64,000 nucleotides of DNA from Mesoterricola silvestris (GCF_030295405.1 NZ_AP027080.1:2891001-2955000); one strand, 5' to 3'; shown: positions 54,357 through 62,976, numbered from the stretch's first letter. Notes: generated by a model not told the origin, from the letters alone. Made by a program: numbers and translations.

Positions 54357-54728
54357 CGTCATCGCCGGACAAGCCGGCGATGACGGGGGTTGCGGAGGGA
54401 ACGCGTGGCCCGTGCTGCGCCCATTCCCCTCGTCGAGCGACCGGGATTTCGGAGCGCAAGGGCTCCCCCGGAGGCCCCTGGCCACTGCGCGGCATCAAGG
54501 GCCCAATGGCTTCGCTTCGCGTGAACCCACTCGCCCCGGTAAGGCGCCGACGCTGATCAGCAAATCAGCGTCGGCGCGATCCCATGGCCCCCGCGCCCCA
54601 CGCGGAGCGATCCCGACAGGTGGGTCGGGGCCAGACACCCCGGCCCCCCAACCGAGGCGAGCTCCTTCCGTTGCTGCGGGCCCCCAGGCCCGCAGCAACG
54701 ACCGGGTCGAAGATCCGGGACACGAACG
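54357..54728. repeat. Hairpin-rich intergenic element, family B relative
   Basis: Four perfect hairpins follow one another in the gap between convergent genes: CGTCATCGCCGG/CCGGCGATGACG (54357-54385), GCGCCGACGCTGAT/ATCAGCGTCGGCGC (54544-54577), CCCGAC/GTCGGG (54612-54629) and a 14-bp stem CGTTGCTGCGGGCC (54669-54700). The second one shares CGCCGACGCTGATC with the centre of the 441-bp palindrome at 36449-36889, and the right end TCCGGGACACG matches its outer arm. No gene is seen in the 399-bp gap. Confidence 0.7.
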
Positions 54729-54734
54729 ATTCCC

Positions 54735-56672
54735 CTACCTCCCCGCCTCCAGCGCCACCCGGACCGCGTTCTCGAATTGGGAGCGGTTGTAGGGCTTGGG
54801 GAGGAAACCCGCCAGGTCCCCGCCGGCGAAGTCGCCCACGGCGAAGGTCTCGTTGTAGCCGCTGGTGAGGACCACGGGGATGGTGGCGTCCTCGGCGGCC
54901 ATGTGGCGGAAGGCCTCCCTCCCGTCCATGCGGGGCATGGTGAGGTCCATGATCACCAGGGAGAGCTCGTCGCGGCGCTCCCGGAAGAGGCCCACGGCCT
55001 CGGCGCCGTCGGCGGCCTCGATCACCTGGAGGCCCAGGGCGCGGGCCAGGGCGCAGGCCACGGCGCGGGCCGGCGCCTCGTCGTCCACGATGAGCACGGT
55101 GCCGCGGAAGGCCTGGGTCCCGGGCGCGGGTTCCTCGGGGGCCGGGGAGGCCTCGGTGGCCACGACGGGCAGGAAGAGCTTCATGGATGTCCCCTGCCCC
55201 GGCTCGCTGTAGACCTTGATGCTGCCGCCGTGGCTCTTCAGGATGCCCATGAGGGCCGAGAGCCCCAGGCCCCGGCCCGTGAACTTGGTGGTGAAGAAGG
55301 GGTCGAAGATCAGGTCGATGACGTCCCGGGTCATGCCGCAGCCCGTGTCCGACACCTCCAGCACCACGTAGCGCCCCGGCGGGATGGGAATGGCCGGGAT
55401 CAGGGTGGTGAGGTAGACCGAGTCCAGCCACTGCTCCCCGGTGCGCAGGGTGATGGTCCCCCCCTCCTCGCCCAGGGCCTCCGAGGCGTTGGTCACCAGG
55501 TTCATGACCAGCTGCTGCATCTGGGCCGGGTCCGCCATGATCTCCGGGAGCGTGGGGGCCAGTTCCAGGCGGATGGAGGCCTTCTTGGAGATGGAGACCG
55601 ACAGGAGCTCGGTCATCTCCTGGACCAGGTAGTTGAGGTTCACGGCCAGGATCATGATCCTGCCCTTGCCGGCGTAGGCCAGCATCTGCCGGGTGAGGTC
55701 CGCGGCCCGCAGGGAGGCCTTCTCCACCTGGTCCAGGTACGGCGTGGCGGGGCTGCCCGGATCCAGCACCATGGAGGCCAGGTTGCAGTTCCCCAGGATC
55801 GTGGTGAGGAGGTTGTTGAAGTCGTGGGCGATGCCTCCGGCCAGGACGCCCAGGCTCTCCAGCTTCTGGGACTGGCGGATGGCCTCCTCCCCGGCCTTGC
55901 GCTGCGTGATGTCGGCGCGGATGGCCACGAACTGGAAGGGCACGCCCTGGTCGTCCAGGTAGGGGACGATGGTGGTGTCCACCCAGTAGAAGGTGCCGTC
56001 CTTGGCCCTGTTCCGGATCTCGCCCTTCCAGACCTTGCCGCCCCGGATGGTGCGCCACAGGTCCGTGAAGAAGGCCTTGGGATGGTGGCCGCTGTTGATG
56101 ACCCGGTGGTCCTTCCCCAGCAGTTCCTCCCGCGGGTACTTGGAGATGGCGCAGAACTTCTCGTTGACGTAGGTGATCCGCCCGAAGGCGTCGGTGATGG
56201 CCACGATGGCGTGCTCGTCCAGGGCGTTCTTGAACACCTCCAGCTCGTGCACCGCCGCCCCCAGCCGCGCGTCGGTGCCCTCCCGCTGCACGAAGGGCCG
56301 CGCCAGGCCGTAGTAGAGCCGGGACCCCTCGCTGACCGCGAGGCGCCACACCAGGGTCACCGAAGCGCCCCCCCGGTGGAGGAAGCGGGACCGCTGGGGG
56401 GCCAGGGACCCGTTCATGCGGGTGGTGTCCATGACGTGCCGCACGTGGGGCAGGTCCAGGGGGTCCACCAGGTCCAGGAAGGGCCGGCCCAGGAGCTCCC
56501 GGGGCGAGTAGCCCCAGAGGCCCTGGCAGCCCGTGCCCACGGCCTGGAAGGCGCCGTCGGGCCCCAGGGAGAAGAAGACGTCCTGGTTCTGGGCCATCAC
56601 CCAATCGAACAGAGAGCCGGCGCCATCCTGGGGGGCGGCGGGTTCCCGGGGGCAGGGCTCAGGAAGGGACAT
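54735..56672 (-). CDS. Cytosolic PAS-PAS hybrid histidine kinase with receiver domain
   Basis: A 645-residue kinase without membrane segments. PAS 1 is about 25-125. PAS 2 is about 145-262 (ALDEHAIVAITDAFGRITYVN, DITQRKAGEEA as the PAC end). The dimerisation domain has His283 in GGIAHDFNNLL. The ATPase has NLVTNASEAL, VSDTGCGM and GRGLGLSALMG, followed by a C-terminal receiver with DDE and the acceptor Asp in VIMDLTMPRMDG and a conserved Lys in FLPKPYN. The start ATG 56672 is chosen; a TTG at 56720 is in frame. It is similar in layout to the kinase at 392-2551 but lacks its periplasmic sensor. The stimulus is unknown. Confidence 0.87.
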   Translation of the reverse strand: MSLPEPCPREPAAPQDGAGSLFDWVMAQNQDVFFSLGPDGAFQAVGTGCQGLWGYSPRELLGRPFLDLVDPLDLPHVRHVMDTTRMNGSLAPQRSRFLHRGGASVTLVWRLAVSEGSRLYYGLARPFVQREGTDARLGAAVHELEVFKNALDEHAIVAITDAFGRITYVNEKFCAISKYPREELLGKDHRVINSGHHPKAFFTDLWRTIRGGKVWKGEIRNRAKDGTFYWVDTTIVPYLDDQGVPFQFVAIRADITQRKAGEEAIRQSQKLESLGVLAGGIAHDFNNLLTTILGNCNLASMVLDPGSPATPYLDQVEKASLRAADLTRQMLAYAGKGRIMILAVNLNYLVQEMTELLSVSISKKASIRLELAPTLPEIMADPAQMQQLVMNLVTNASEALGEEGGTITLRTGEQWLDSVYLTTLIPAIPIPPGRYVVLEVSDTGCGMTRDVIDLIFDPFFTTKFTGRGLGLSALMGILKSHGGSIKVYSEPGQGTSMKLFLPVVATEASPAPEEPAPGTQAFRGTVLIVDDEAPARAVACALARALGLQVIEAADGAEAVGLFRERRDELSLVIMDLTMPRMDGREAFRHMAAEDATIPVVLTSGYNETFAVGDFAGGDLAGFLPKPYNRSQFENAVRVALEAGR

Positions 56673-56755
56673 GATGGACTTTCCAACGACCCCATCATGA
56701 TAATGAGTCTCGCCCGCCAATGCCTAATTATTCTATCGGACCCGGTTCCCCTTGT

Positions 56756-57028
56756 TCAGCGGCTGGCGGCGCCGGCCTCCACGCGCACCGTGAGGCCCTC
56801 CAGCAGATCCCAGGTCTGGTGGCATTCGTCGCAGCTGTTCCGGGGCTCGCCGCAGGGGAAGCCCTCGGCGCCCATCCCCTGGCAACGGGGGTTCTGGACG
56901 AAGAACAGGAGTTCGCCGATCACGTCGTGCATGCGCTCCCGCTGGGCGCTCTCGGGCAGCCCGCGCAGGGCCTGGATCAGCTTCCATTCCGCTGGACTCA
57001 GATCCGCTTGGATGGGGGTCTCGGACAT
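56756..57028 (-). CDS. Small cysteine-containing protein of unknown function
   Basis: A 90-residue acidic protein with a strong ribosome site (AAGGAGG five bases before ATG 57028), so certainly a gene. The N-terminal half is helical (SPAEWKLIQALRGLPESAQRERMHDVIGELLFF). The second half carries Cys residues in NPRCQGMG, FPCGEPRNSCDECHQTWD, a possible metal or redox site of the C-x(6)-C-x2-C-H type. A TATACT box lies about 20 bases upstream. It follows the hybrid kinase in the opposite order (upstream of it on the same strand), so the two may be cotranscribed. Confidence 0.8.
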   Translation of the reverse strand: MSETPIQADLSPAEWKLIQALRGLPESAQRERMHDVIGELLFFVQNPRCQGMGAEGFPCGEPRNSCDECHQTWDLLEGLTVRVEAGAASR

Positions 57029-57295
57029 GGGGGCCTCCTTGGCTAAGGCCAGTATAGGCAGGGTGCCCCCCCAAAGGGGACCCTTCCGGTAACTTGTGAC
57101 CGGAGCCGGAGCATGCCTTCAGGGCCTCCCGCCCGGCTGCCGCGGACGCGACACCCCGCAACACCCTGTGGGAATTCACCACAGCCCTCCGGCGCCGGAG
57201 GCCGCAAAAGCCTGTTCTTACCGGGTATCAGGCCCTGGCATGGTTGATGCTCCTTCCGGTCGGCCCCCCACGGCCCCCCGCAAGGAGGTTCCCCC

Positions 57296-57793
57296 ATGCG
57301 CAATCGCATCCTGCTCTCCCTGGTGCTTCTGGCTTCCGCATTGCAGGCGCCCGCCCAGATCTCCATCCATGTCGCCCTGCCCCCCGTGGACCTGGGCCTG
57401 CGCCTCCCGCTGCGCCCCGAACTGGTGGAGATGCCCGGCACCACCGCATGCTACGTGCGGGATGTGGACGCCGACCTCTACTACCAGGACGGCACCTACT
57501 GGCTCCTGCGGGAGGGCTGCTGGTACGCCTCGCCCCGCACCCGGGGCCCCTGGGCTGTGGTTCGGCGGGAATACGTCCCCGGCTGCCTCGTGGGCCTCAG
57601 GCCCCGGCGCTTCGAACGCTACGACCCGCCCTACCAGGGCTGGCGCCGGGGCCCCGAGTTCCGGGAGCTCCCCGGCCGCGACTGGCCCGAACACCGCCAC
57701 GGCGGCTGGGACCGGGAAGGGTGGGAACACCGGAGCCGGGGCGGCTGGGATCATGAAGGCCGCGAACACGGCGGCTGGGGCCGCGGACGCTGA
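57296..57793 (+). CDS. Secreted Gly/His/Arg-tailed protein of unknown function
   Basis: A 165-residue protein with a signal peptide (ILLSLVLLASALQAPAQ). The centre contains short aromatic repeats such as LYYQDGTYWLLREGCWYAS. These resemble the YxxxxGxWY units of small bacterial envelope proteins. The tail is a low-complexity run of Gly, Trp, His, Arg and Glu in a loose repeat (HGGWDREGWEH, GGWDHEGREH). AAGGAGG lies ahead of the ATG. Metal binding by the His-rich tail is possible but unproven. It is convergent with the esterase gene. Confidence 0.75.
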   Translation: MRNRILLSLVLLASALQAPAQISIHVALPPVDLGLRLPLRPELVEMPGTTACYVRDVDADLYYQDGTYWLLREGCWYASPRTRGPWAVVRREYVPGCLVGLRPRRFERYDPPYQGWRRGPEFRELPGRDWPEHRHGGWDREGWEHRSRGGWDHEGREHGGWGRGR

Positions 57794-57806
57794 CGGCCGG
57801 CCCTGA

Positions 57807-58592
57807 CTAGCGCGGCGCGGACGCGCGCCGTTGCGCGAAGAGCCAGGCCGTGAAGGCATCCGAGGCGTAGGTGGCGTCCCAGCAGTTGTGGCCCAGGCCC
57901 AGGAACTCGGTGTACTTCGCCCGGGGATTCTCCTTCAGGGCCGCGGCCGCCGCCCGGGAGGCCCCGACGGGGACGGTGCCGTCCATCTCGCCGTGGAAGA
58001 TCCACACGGGCACATCGCGCAGTTTCCGGGCCAGGGCCGGAAACGCCGGCCCGTCGGCGGGAGGCACCACCGGATCGGATTCAAGCAGGGGATTGGGGCG
58101 CTCCACCCAGCCGCACACCGGGGCCACGGCGGCGAAGACCTCCGGGTGGCGGTAGGCCAGGTACCAGGTGCCATGCCCGCCCATGGACAGGCCGGTGAGG
58201 TAGACGCGGTCGGGATCGCAGCGGAACTCGCCCAGGGTCTGCCGCAGGGCGGTCATGGCCGCCTCGGCCTGCGGGCCCACCCACTGGGTTCCGGCGGGCA
58301 TCTGGGGGAACACCACGATGGCGGGGTAGCGGGATGCGCCGGCCCGGATGGCCTGCCCCAGGCCCCCCACGGTCTGGAGGAGGCCATCGGTGCCCCGTTC
58401 CCCGGAGCCGTGCAGGAAGAGGATCACGGGCAGCGGGCCCCGGGCGGGGTAGTCCGAGGGAAGGTACACCTGGTACGGGAGGATTTTCCCCCCCTGGGTG
58501 ACGACGCGGTTGAGGAACCCGGTGGGGACGGGCTGGGCGGCGGCGCCGGAGGCCAGGGCCGCGGCGAGGCAGAGGGCGGCGGGCGCGTTCAT
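57807..58592 (-). CDS. Secreted alpha/beta-hydrolase (phospholipase/carboxylesterase-like)
   Basis: A 261-residue exported esterase. Signal peptide ALCLAAALASGAAAQ. VYLPSDYPARGPLPVILFLHGSGERG contains the oxyanion-side strand. The nucleophile Ser is in LTGLSMGGHGTWYLA, the acid Asp in FHGEMDGTVPVGASR and the His in LGHNCWDATY. The layout is that of PHB-depolymerase/feruloyl-esterase-like hydrolases that cleave esters outside the cytoplasm. The natural ester is unknown. I start at ATG 58592, preceded by a G-rich stretch; the frame is open further upstream but without signal-peptide character. Confidence 0.82.
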   Translation of the reverse strand: MNAPAALCLAAALASGAAAQPVPTGFLNRVVTQGGKILPYQVYLPSDYPARGPLPVILFLHGSGERGTDGLLQTVGGLGQAIRAGASRYPAIVVFPQMPAGTQWVGPQAEAAMTALRQTLGEFRCDPDRVYLTGLSMGGHGTWYLAYRHPEVFAAVAPVCGWVERPNPLLESDPVVPPADGPAFPALARKLRDVPVWIFHGEMDGTVPVGASRAAAAALKENPRAKYTEFLGLGHNCWDATYASDAFTAWLFAQRRASAPR

Positions 58593-58752
58593 GCCAGCAC
58601 CCCCAGGGTCGAAGGCAGGGTTGGATCCCAGGTTTCCTCGAAGCTCATCGGCATCCTCGCTCAGGCTGTTCCCTACGATGGTAACGCCCCGGGCGGGGCG
58701 AGGGAGGGCGCCTAGGAGCCGGATTGCCGGTAGAGTTGGGGCGGGAGGCCCC

Positions 58753-59187
58753 ATGAAGGCGGTGATCCAGCGGGTGAAGCGGGCGGAAGTGCGATCCGGG
58801 GCTCAGTCGGCGGCCATCGGCCCGGGCCTCCTGGTGCTCGCGGGACTGGAGAGGGGCGATACGGAGGAGACCTGCCAATGGGCCGCCGCCCGCATCGCGG
58901 GCCTGCGGGTCTTCGAGGATCCCCAGGGCCGCATGAACCTCTCCCTCCAGGACACCGGCGGCGAGATCCTCGTCATCTCCCAGTTCACCCTGGCCGGGAG
59001 CCTGCAGCGGGGGCGGCGCCCCTCCTTCGACGGGGCCATGGCCCCGGAGGAGGCCCGGGAGCTCTTCGGCGCCTTCGCGGACCTCCTGGAGGCCCAGTGG
59101 CCGCGGGTGAAGCGGGGGTTCTTCCGGGAGCACATGGAGGTGGAGCTGGTGAACGACGGCCCCGCCACCTTCATCCTCGAGCGCTGA
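58753..59187 (+). CDS. dtd: D-aminoacyl-tRNA deacylase
   Basis: A 144-residue enzyme that removes D-amino acids (and glycine mischarged on tRNA-Ala) from tRNA. MKAVIQRVKRAEV is the family start, ISQFTLAGSLQRGRRPSFDGAM contains the SQFTL motif, and LVNDGPATFILER holds the Gly-Pro cross-subunit motif (DGPAT for usual DGPVT). Length is exactly typical. GGGAGG precedes the ATG. It stands alone between two minus-strand genes. Confidence 0.95.
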   Translation: MKAVIQRVKRAEVRSGAQSAAIGPGLLVLAGLERGDTEETCQWAAARIAGLRVFEDPQGRMNLSLQDTGGEILVISQFTLAGSLQRGRRPSFDGAMAPEEARELFGAFADLLEAQWPRVKRGFFREHMEVELVNDGPATFILER

Positions 59188-60000
59188 TCACTTCTTCCGG
59201 GGCGGTCCCACCATCACGGCCTTGAACCGCGCCAGGGCCTCCTCCCGCGTGCTCCCGGGGGGCAGGCGCAGCACGGCCAGCACCAGCCCGTTGCCGCCCA
59301 CGGCCCAGGCCTGCTTTTGCGAAGCATCGCCCGCCCCGGGCGTGGCCACGGTCTCGAACCACCAGGCGTTGTCCCGGAAGGTCTCGTCCATGAAGCTCAG
59401 CAGCAGCCTCCGGTACTGGCGCACCGCCTCCTCCTGGGCGGGGTCCGCGAGCCAGCGCAGCAGGGCTTCGGGGCTGGTGCGCAGCAGGTCCCCCTCGCCG
59501 AACCATTCCGGGCCCAGCTCGGGCACGCCCTCGGCATCCGGCAGGCGCCGGCCCAGGAAGGGCTGGAACACGTCCAGCAACCGGGCCCGGGCGGCCCCGT
59601 CGCCGTAGTCGTCCATCCAGCGCTGGGCCGACATGCGCGCCCACCCCATGAAGGCCAGGCTGCAGCCTTCCCGCAGGGCCCTGGAGAGATCCACGCGGCC
59701 GTGCCCCTTGGGCAGGGCGCAACGGTAGGGCCCCATGGCGCCGGCGCACTTGAACGAGAGCACGCCGCTCTCCCACGCGGCGCCCTCCAGCTTCACCCAG
59801 AGCAGCTGCGAAAGGGCTCCCATGGCCCCTTCGACCCGGGCGTCCCCGTAGGCGTACACCTCCATGTCGGGCCCGGCCAGCGCGAGGGATTCCCCGGGCA
59901 GGAGGACCGGACGCGGCGGCGGCGCCTTCTGGGGGGCCGCCGCCAGCATGGCGGTGGCCAGAAGACCGGATAGCGTTCGTGCGCCAAGGCCCATCTGCAT
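59188..60000 (-). CDS. Secreted transpeptidase/class D beta-lactamase-like protein lacking catalytic motifs
   Basis: A 270-residue exported protein (signal LSGLLATAMLAAAP). The middle, FKCAGAMGPY and KGHGRVDLSRALREGCSLAF, resembles the CxG...GHGxVDLxxALxxSCNxxF block of penicillin-binding transpeptidases and OXA-type enzymes. KQAWAVGGNGLVLAVLRLP recalls their final strands. The expected active-site Ser-x-x-Lys is not seen, the SxN motif reads GCS, and KTG reads SQK. If the resemblance is right, this is a pseudoenzyme that may still bind cell-wall peptides. Alternatively it is an unrelated protein; confidence in the family is moderate. Adjacent convergent gene is dtd. Confidence 0.55.
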   Translation of the reverse strand: MQMGLGARTLSGLLATAMLAAAPQKAPPPRPVLLPGESLALAGPDMEVYAYGDARVEGAMGALSQLLWVKLEGAAWESGVLSFKCAGAMGPYRCALPKGHGRVDLSRALREGCSLAFMGWARMSAQRWMDDYGDGAARARLLDVFQPFLGRRLPDAEGVPELGPEWFGEGDLLRTSPEALLRWLADPAQEEAVRQYRRLLLSFMDETFRDNAWWFETVATPGAGDASQKQAWAVGGNGLVLAVLRLPPGSTREEALARFKAVMVGPPRKK

Positions 60001-60055
60001 GCCCCCCGAAGGGAAGTATAACGGCCGCGCGCGCCCCCACGGCATAATGGTTCCC

Positions 60056-61270
60056 ATGGATACGAGCACCGTCATCACCAACCTCAAGGGGGCCGTGACC
60101 TCCGATCCCGCGCGCCCCTGGGCCGTGGATTTCATCGAGGACGCGGCCATCGCCGCCCGGGGAGGGACGGTCCAGTGGATCGGGCCGCGCAGGGACCTCC
60201 CGGCCGCGTTCAGCGGCGCGAAGACCGTGGACGGCCGGGGGCGCTGGGCCTCCCCGGGTTTCGTGGATCCGCACACCCACCTGCTCTTCGGCGGCGACCG
60301 CAGCCACGAATTCAACAAGCGCCTCCATGGCGTCACGTACGCCCAGCTCGCCGCCGAAGGGGGCGGCATCCGCGAAACCGTGCGCGCCACGCGCGCCGCC
60401 ACGGTCCCCGAGCTGGTGGCCCTGGGCGAGGAGCGCCTGCGCTCCTACCGGCGCAAGGGCGTGCTCCACCTGGAGGCCAAGACCGGCTACGGCCTGGAAC
60501 TGGAGGCCGAAGGCCGGCTCCTGGAGGCCTACGCGCAGCTGCGGGCCCGGGGCTGGAGCCTCGACGTGACCCTCATGCCCGCCCACGACCTGCCTCCGGA
60601 ATTCACGGGCGAGGCGGACCGCTACATCGCGGAAGTGGCCGGAGCCTGGCAGCCCGAGCTGGTCCGGCGCCACCCGGGCGTCGCCTCCTTCTGCGACGTG
60701 TTCGTGGAGAAGGGCGTGTTCACGGCCTCCCAGGGCCGCGCCATCCTGGAGTCCGGGCGCCGCCTGGGCCTCAAGCCCCGCATCCACGCGGACGAGTTCT
60801 GCTCCACCGGCGGCGCCGAACTTTCGGCCGCGGTGGGCGCCTCCAGCGCCGATCACCTCATGTTCGCCTCGGACGCGGGCATCCGCGCCATGGCCGAAGC
60901 CGGCGTCACGCCGACCCTCCTGCCCGCCACCACCCTCTTCCTGGGCATGAAGGACTACGCGCCGGCCCGGAAGATGATCGCCGAGGGCTGCCGCATCGCC
61001 CTGGCCTCGGACTTCAACCCGGGCTCCTGCGCCTGCATCGATCCCCTCCTGGTGCTGCGCCTGGGCTGCCTGCAGCTGCGCCTGACCTTCGAGGAGGCCT
61101 TCACGGCCATGACCCTCCACGCGGCCCGCAGCCTGGACCGGCCGGACCTGGGCCACCTCCACCCCGGCGCCGGCGCCCGGGTCCTCCTGTGGGACGTGAA
61201 GCACCCCCTGGACCTGGTGTACTGGATGGGCGAAGCCTTCCTGCCCGAGGTCCAGGACTCAATGAATTAA
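60056..61270 (+). CDS. hutI: Imidazolonepropionase
   Basis: A 404-residue amidohydrolase acting in histidine degradation (4-imidazolone-5-propanoate to N-formimino-glutamate). SPGFVDPHTHLLFGGDRSHEFNKRL contains the HxH metal site, and LEAKTGYGLE and MPAHDLPPEF are typical of HutI. Metal and catalytic residues follow in RIHADEFCSTGGAEL, SADHLMFAS and ALASDFNPGSC. Other hut genes are not adjacent. ATG 60056 is chosen; ATG 60047 is in frame. It ends with a strong hairpin terminator. Confidence 0.93.
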   Translation: MDTSTVITNLKGAVTSDPARPWAVDFIEDAAIAARGGTVQWIGPRRDLPAAFSGAKTVDGRGRWASPGFVDPHTHLLFGGDRSHEFNKRLHGVTYAQLAAEGGGIRETVRATRAATVPELVALGEERLRSYRRKGVLHLEAKTGYGLELEAEGRLLEAYAQLRARGWSLDVTLMPAHDLPPEFTGEADRYIAEVAGAWQPELVRRHPGVASFCDVFVEKGVFTASQGRAILESGRRLGLKPRIHADEFCSTGGAELSAAVGASSADHLMFASDAGIRAMAEAGVTPTLLPATTLFLGMKDYAPARKMIAEGCRIALASDFNPGSCACIDPLLVLRLGCLQLRLTFEEAFTAMTLHAARSLDRPDLGHLHPGAGARVLLWDVKHPLDLVYWMGEAFLPEVQDSMN

Positions 61271-61280
61271 TCCTAAAAGA

Positions 61281-61310
61281 ACGAAAGCCCCGGCGATCCG
61301 GGGCTTTCGT
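61281..61310. terminator. Bidirectional terminator between hutI and the DUF465 gene
   Basis: ACGAAAGCCCCGG (61281-61293) and CCGGGGCTTTCGT (61298-61310) form a 13-bp perfect stem with a CGAT loop. The A- and T-rich outer ends suit termination in both directions between convergent genes. Confidence 0.85.
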
Positions 61311-61333
61311 CCAAAGGGGTCAATCCACGCGCC

Positions 61334-61564
61334 TCACTGGCCGCGACCCTTGAATTCCTCAACGATGTGGTAGATGCGTTCCTTGGCCCGGAGCTTGGCC
61401 TTCTTGAGTTCCACTTCCTCGATGGTCTCCTTGGCGGAGAGCCGGATCTTGTTGCGGAGGTAGGTCAGCCGTTCGTCGGCGGCCTTGTGCTCCTCCATCA
61501 ACTTCTTGAACTCGAAATTCTCCCTCGTCAGGCTGTCCTGAATGTCTGGGCGGAGAAAGTCCAT
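61334..61564 (-). CDS. YdcH/DUF465 family small coiled-coil protein
   Basis: A 76-residue helical protein. EFKKLMEEHKAADERLTYLRNKIRLSAKETIEEVELKKAK, read in parts, matches the DUF465 pattern of a short heptad-type helix with H-x-x-x-x-x-L and the central LKK-K segment. Its biochemical role is unknown. GGAGG precedes the ATG by five bases. A near-perfect palindrome CCACTTGTCGTGACAGTGG at 61593-61611 lies in its promoter region. Confidence 0.82.
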   Translation of the reverse strand: MDFLRPDIQDSLTRENFEFKKLMEEHKAADERLTYLRNKIRLSAKETIEEVELKKAKLRAKERIYHIVEEFKGRGQ

Positions 61565-61709
61565 GAATCCTCCATAAAAAGAATGTTGTCAGCCACTTGT
61601 CGTGACAGTGGACTTATTCTTGCCCTAGAGTACTCCCGGCCCATTCGGCGTCAAGGGATTAGAATCCGATCTTCCGCTCCTTTTTCCCATTCCTGCCCGG
61701 AGACCCCGA

Positions 61710-62423
61710 TTGCACTGGTTCGAGAGGGATTTTGACCATCCGCACTACTTCGAGATCTACGAGGACAAGGCCCGGGAGGCCGCCCAGGAGGGCCCCGGCC
61801 TGGCCCGTCTCCTGGGCCTGGCCCCCGGGTCGCTGGTGCTGGACCTGCCCTGCGGCTGGGGCCGCCTGAGGCCCGCCCTGGAGGAGCTGGGCTACCGGGT
61901 CGCCGGGGGGGACCTCAGCCCCATGAACCTGCGGCGCCACGCCCGGGAGTTCCCGGGCGACCTGGTTCGCCTGGACTTCCGCGCCCTGCCCTTCCGGGAC
62001 GGCTGCGCGGACGGCGTCTTCTGCGCCTACACCAGCTGGGGCTATTTCGGCAGCGACGAGGAGAACCAGCGCCAACTGGACGAGTTCGCCCGGGTGCTGA
62101 GGCCCGGGGGCACCCTCCTCCTGGACCTGGCGGGCCGGGATTTCTTCCTGCGGGCCCTGGCGGTGGTGAACCAGGAGTGGTACGAGGTGGAGGGCCTCTA
62201 CCTGGAACGGGTGCGCCTCAGCTCGGACGGCCGGCGCTTCCTCACCGACCGCATCCTGCGGGGGACCCGGTTCCAGCACGACATCTGGATCCCCACGGAC
62301 GCGGAGGCCCGCGCGGGCCTGGAGGCCGCGGGCCTGGAGGTGGACCAGGTCTTCGGCAGCGTCCAGGGCGCCCCGTGGCACCCCTACGCCGAGCGCTGGA
62401 TCTACCGGGCCACGAAGCGGTGA
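61710..62423 (+). CDS. Class I SAM-dependent methyltransferase
   Basis: A 237-residue methyltransferase. WFERDFDHPHYFEIYEDKA is followed by the SAM motif LVLDLPCGWGRLRPAL, the acidic strand end AGGDLSPMNLRRHA, RLDFRALPFRDGCADGVFCAYTSWGYF and the RPGGTLLLDLAGRDFF post-motif. Such proteins act on small molecules or carry unknown substrates. The start is TTG 61710, with GGAG seven bases upstream; there is no nearby ATG in frame. It ends 28 bases before the RNase P RNA 3' end on the other strand. Confidence 0.84.
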   Translation: MHWFERDFDHPHYFEIYEDKAREAAQEGPGLARLLGLAPGSLVLDLPCGWGRLRPALEELGYRVAGGDLSPMNLRRHAREFPGDLVRLDFRALPFRDGCADGVFCAYTSWGYFGSDEENQRQLDEFARVLRPGGTLLLDLAGRDFFLRALAVVNQEWYEVEGLYLERVRLSSDGRRFLTDRILRGTRFQHDIWIPTDAEARAGLEAAGLEVDQVFGSVQGAPWHPYAERWIYRATKR

Positions 62424-62428
62424 TATGG

Positions 62429-62452
62429 CAGGACCCCCTTGCGGGGGTCCTG
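62429..62452. terminator. Hairpin between the methyltransferase gene and rnpB
   Basis: CAGGACCCCC and GGGGGTCCTG form a 10-bp perfect stem with a TTGC loop at the junction of two convergent transcripts. There is no T-run on either strand, so it may act as a processing or transcript-end structure. Confidence 0.6.
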
Positions 62453-62815
62453 GTGAACCGGTAAGCCGGATTCTGTCGAGGGACGTCATTCCTCTGGGAC
62501 GATCATCACTGATCGCCTCAAGCGACCTACCCGCTGGCTCGATCGGGCCGATCCTCGCTCCCGTGGGAGTACGCCAGCCTATTTGGTCTTGCTCCGTGGG
62601 GGGTTTACCTAGCCCGCCCTGTTGCCAGGAACGTCGGTGGGCTCTTACCCCACCCTTTCACCCTTACCTGATCCCCGTTTCCGGGGCCATCGGCGGTCTG
62701 CTCTCTGTTGCACTGTCCGTCGGGTCGCCCCGCCCAGGAATTACCTGGCCCACTGCCCTATGGAGTCCGGACTTTCCTCTGCGGGTTAGCGCAGCGACGC
62801 CCTGGTCCACACCCT
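62452..62815 (-). ncRNA. rnpB: RNase P RNA (type A-like)
   Basis: The catalytic RNA that processes tRNA 5' ends. On the minus strand the conserved GAGGAAAGTCCGGACTCCATAGGGCAGTG block is read in parts near 62755-62785. ACAGAGAGCAGACCGCC follows, and the 3' terminus is ACAGAATCCGGCTTACCGG. The 5' GGTGTGGACC and 3' GGTTCACC ends can pair as helix P1. Length about 364 is usual. Exact ends are estimated from P1. It lies just downstream of the rRNA operon terminator. Confidence 0.93.
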
Positions 62816-62826
62816 TAGGGTACACG

Positions 62827-62852
62827 AAAAGCCCCCGCGTGAGCGGGGGCTT
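62827..62852 (-). terminator. Terminator of the rRNA operon
   Basis: AAGCCCCCGC and GCGGGGGCTT form a perfect 10-bp stem with a four-base loop (62829-62852). On the minus strand it is followed by TTTTC beginning at the stem end. It sits 9 bases beyond the 5S rRNA 3' end. Confidence 0.88.
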
Positions 62853-62860
62853 GGGTTTTA

Positions 62861-62976
62861 ACGTCGCGGCGACCTACTTTTCCACCTGTGTGCCAGGAAG
62901 TATCATCGGCCCTCTGGAGCTTAACTGCCGTGTTCGGGATGGGAACGGGTGTGACCTCCAGGGTAAAGCCACGACG
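62861..62976 (-). rRNA. rrf: 5S ribosomal RNA
   Basis: On the minus strand the sequence has CACACCCGTTCCCATCCCGA, followed by ACACGGCAGTTAAGCTCC and CCGATGATACTTC. These are the universal 5S blocks. The terminal helix pairs CGTCGTGGC at the 5' end with GCCGCGACG at the 3' end. About 116 nt. Ends are estimated from the terminal helix. Confidence 0.93.
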
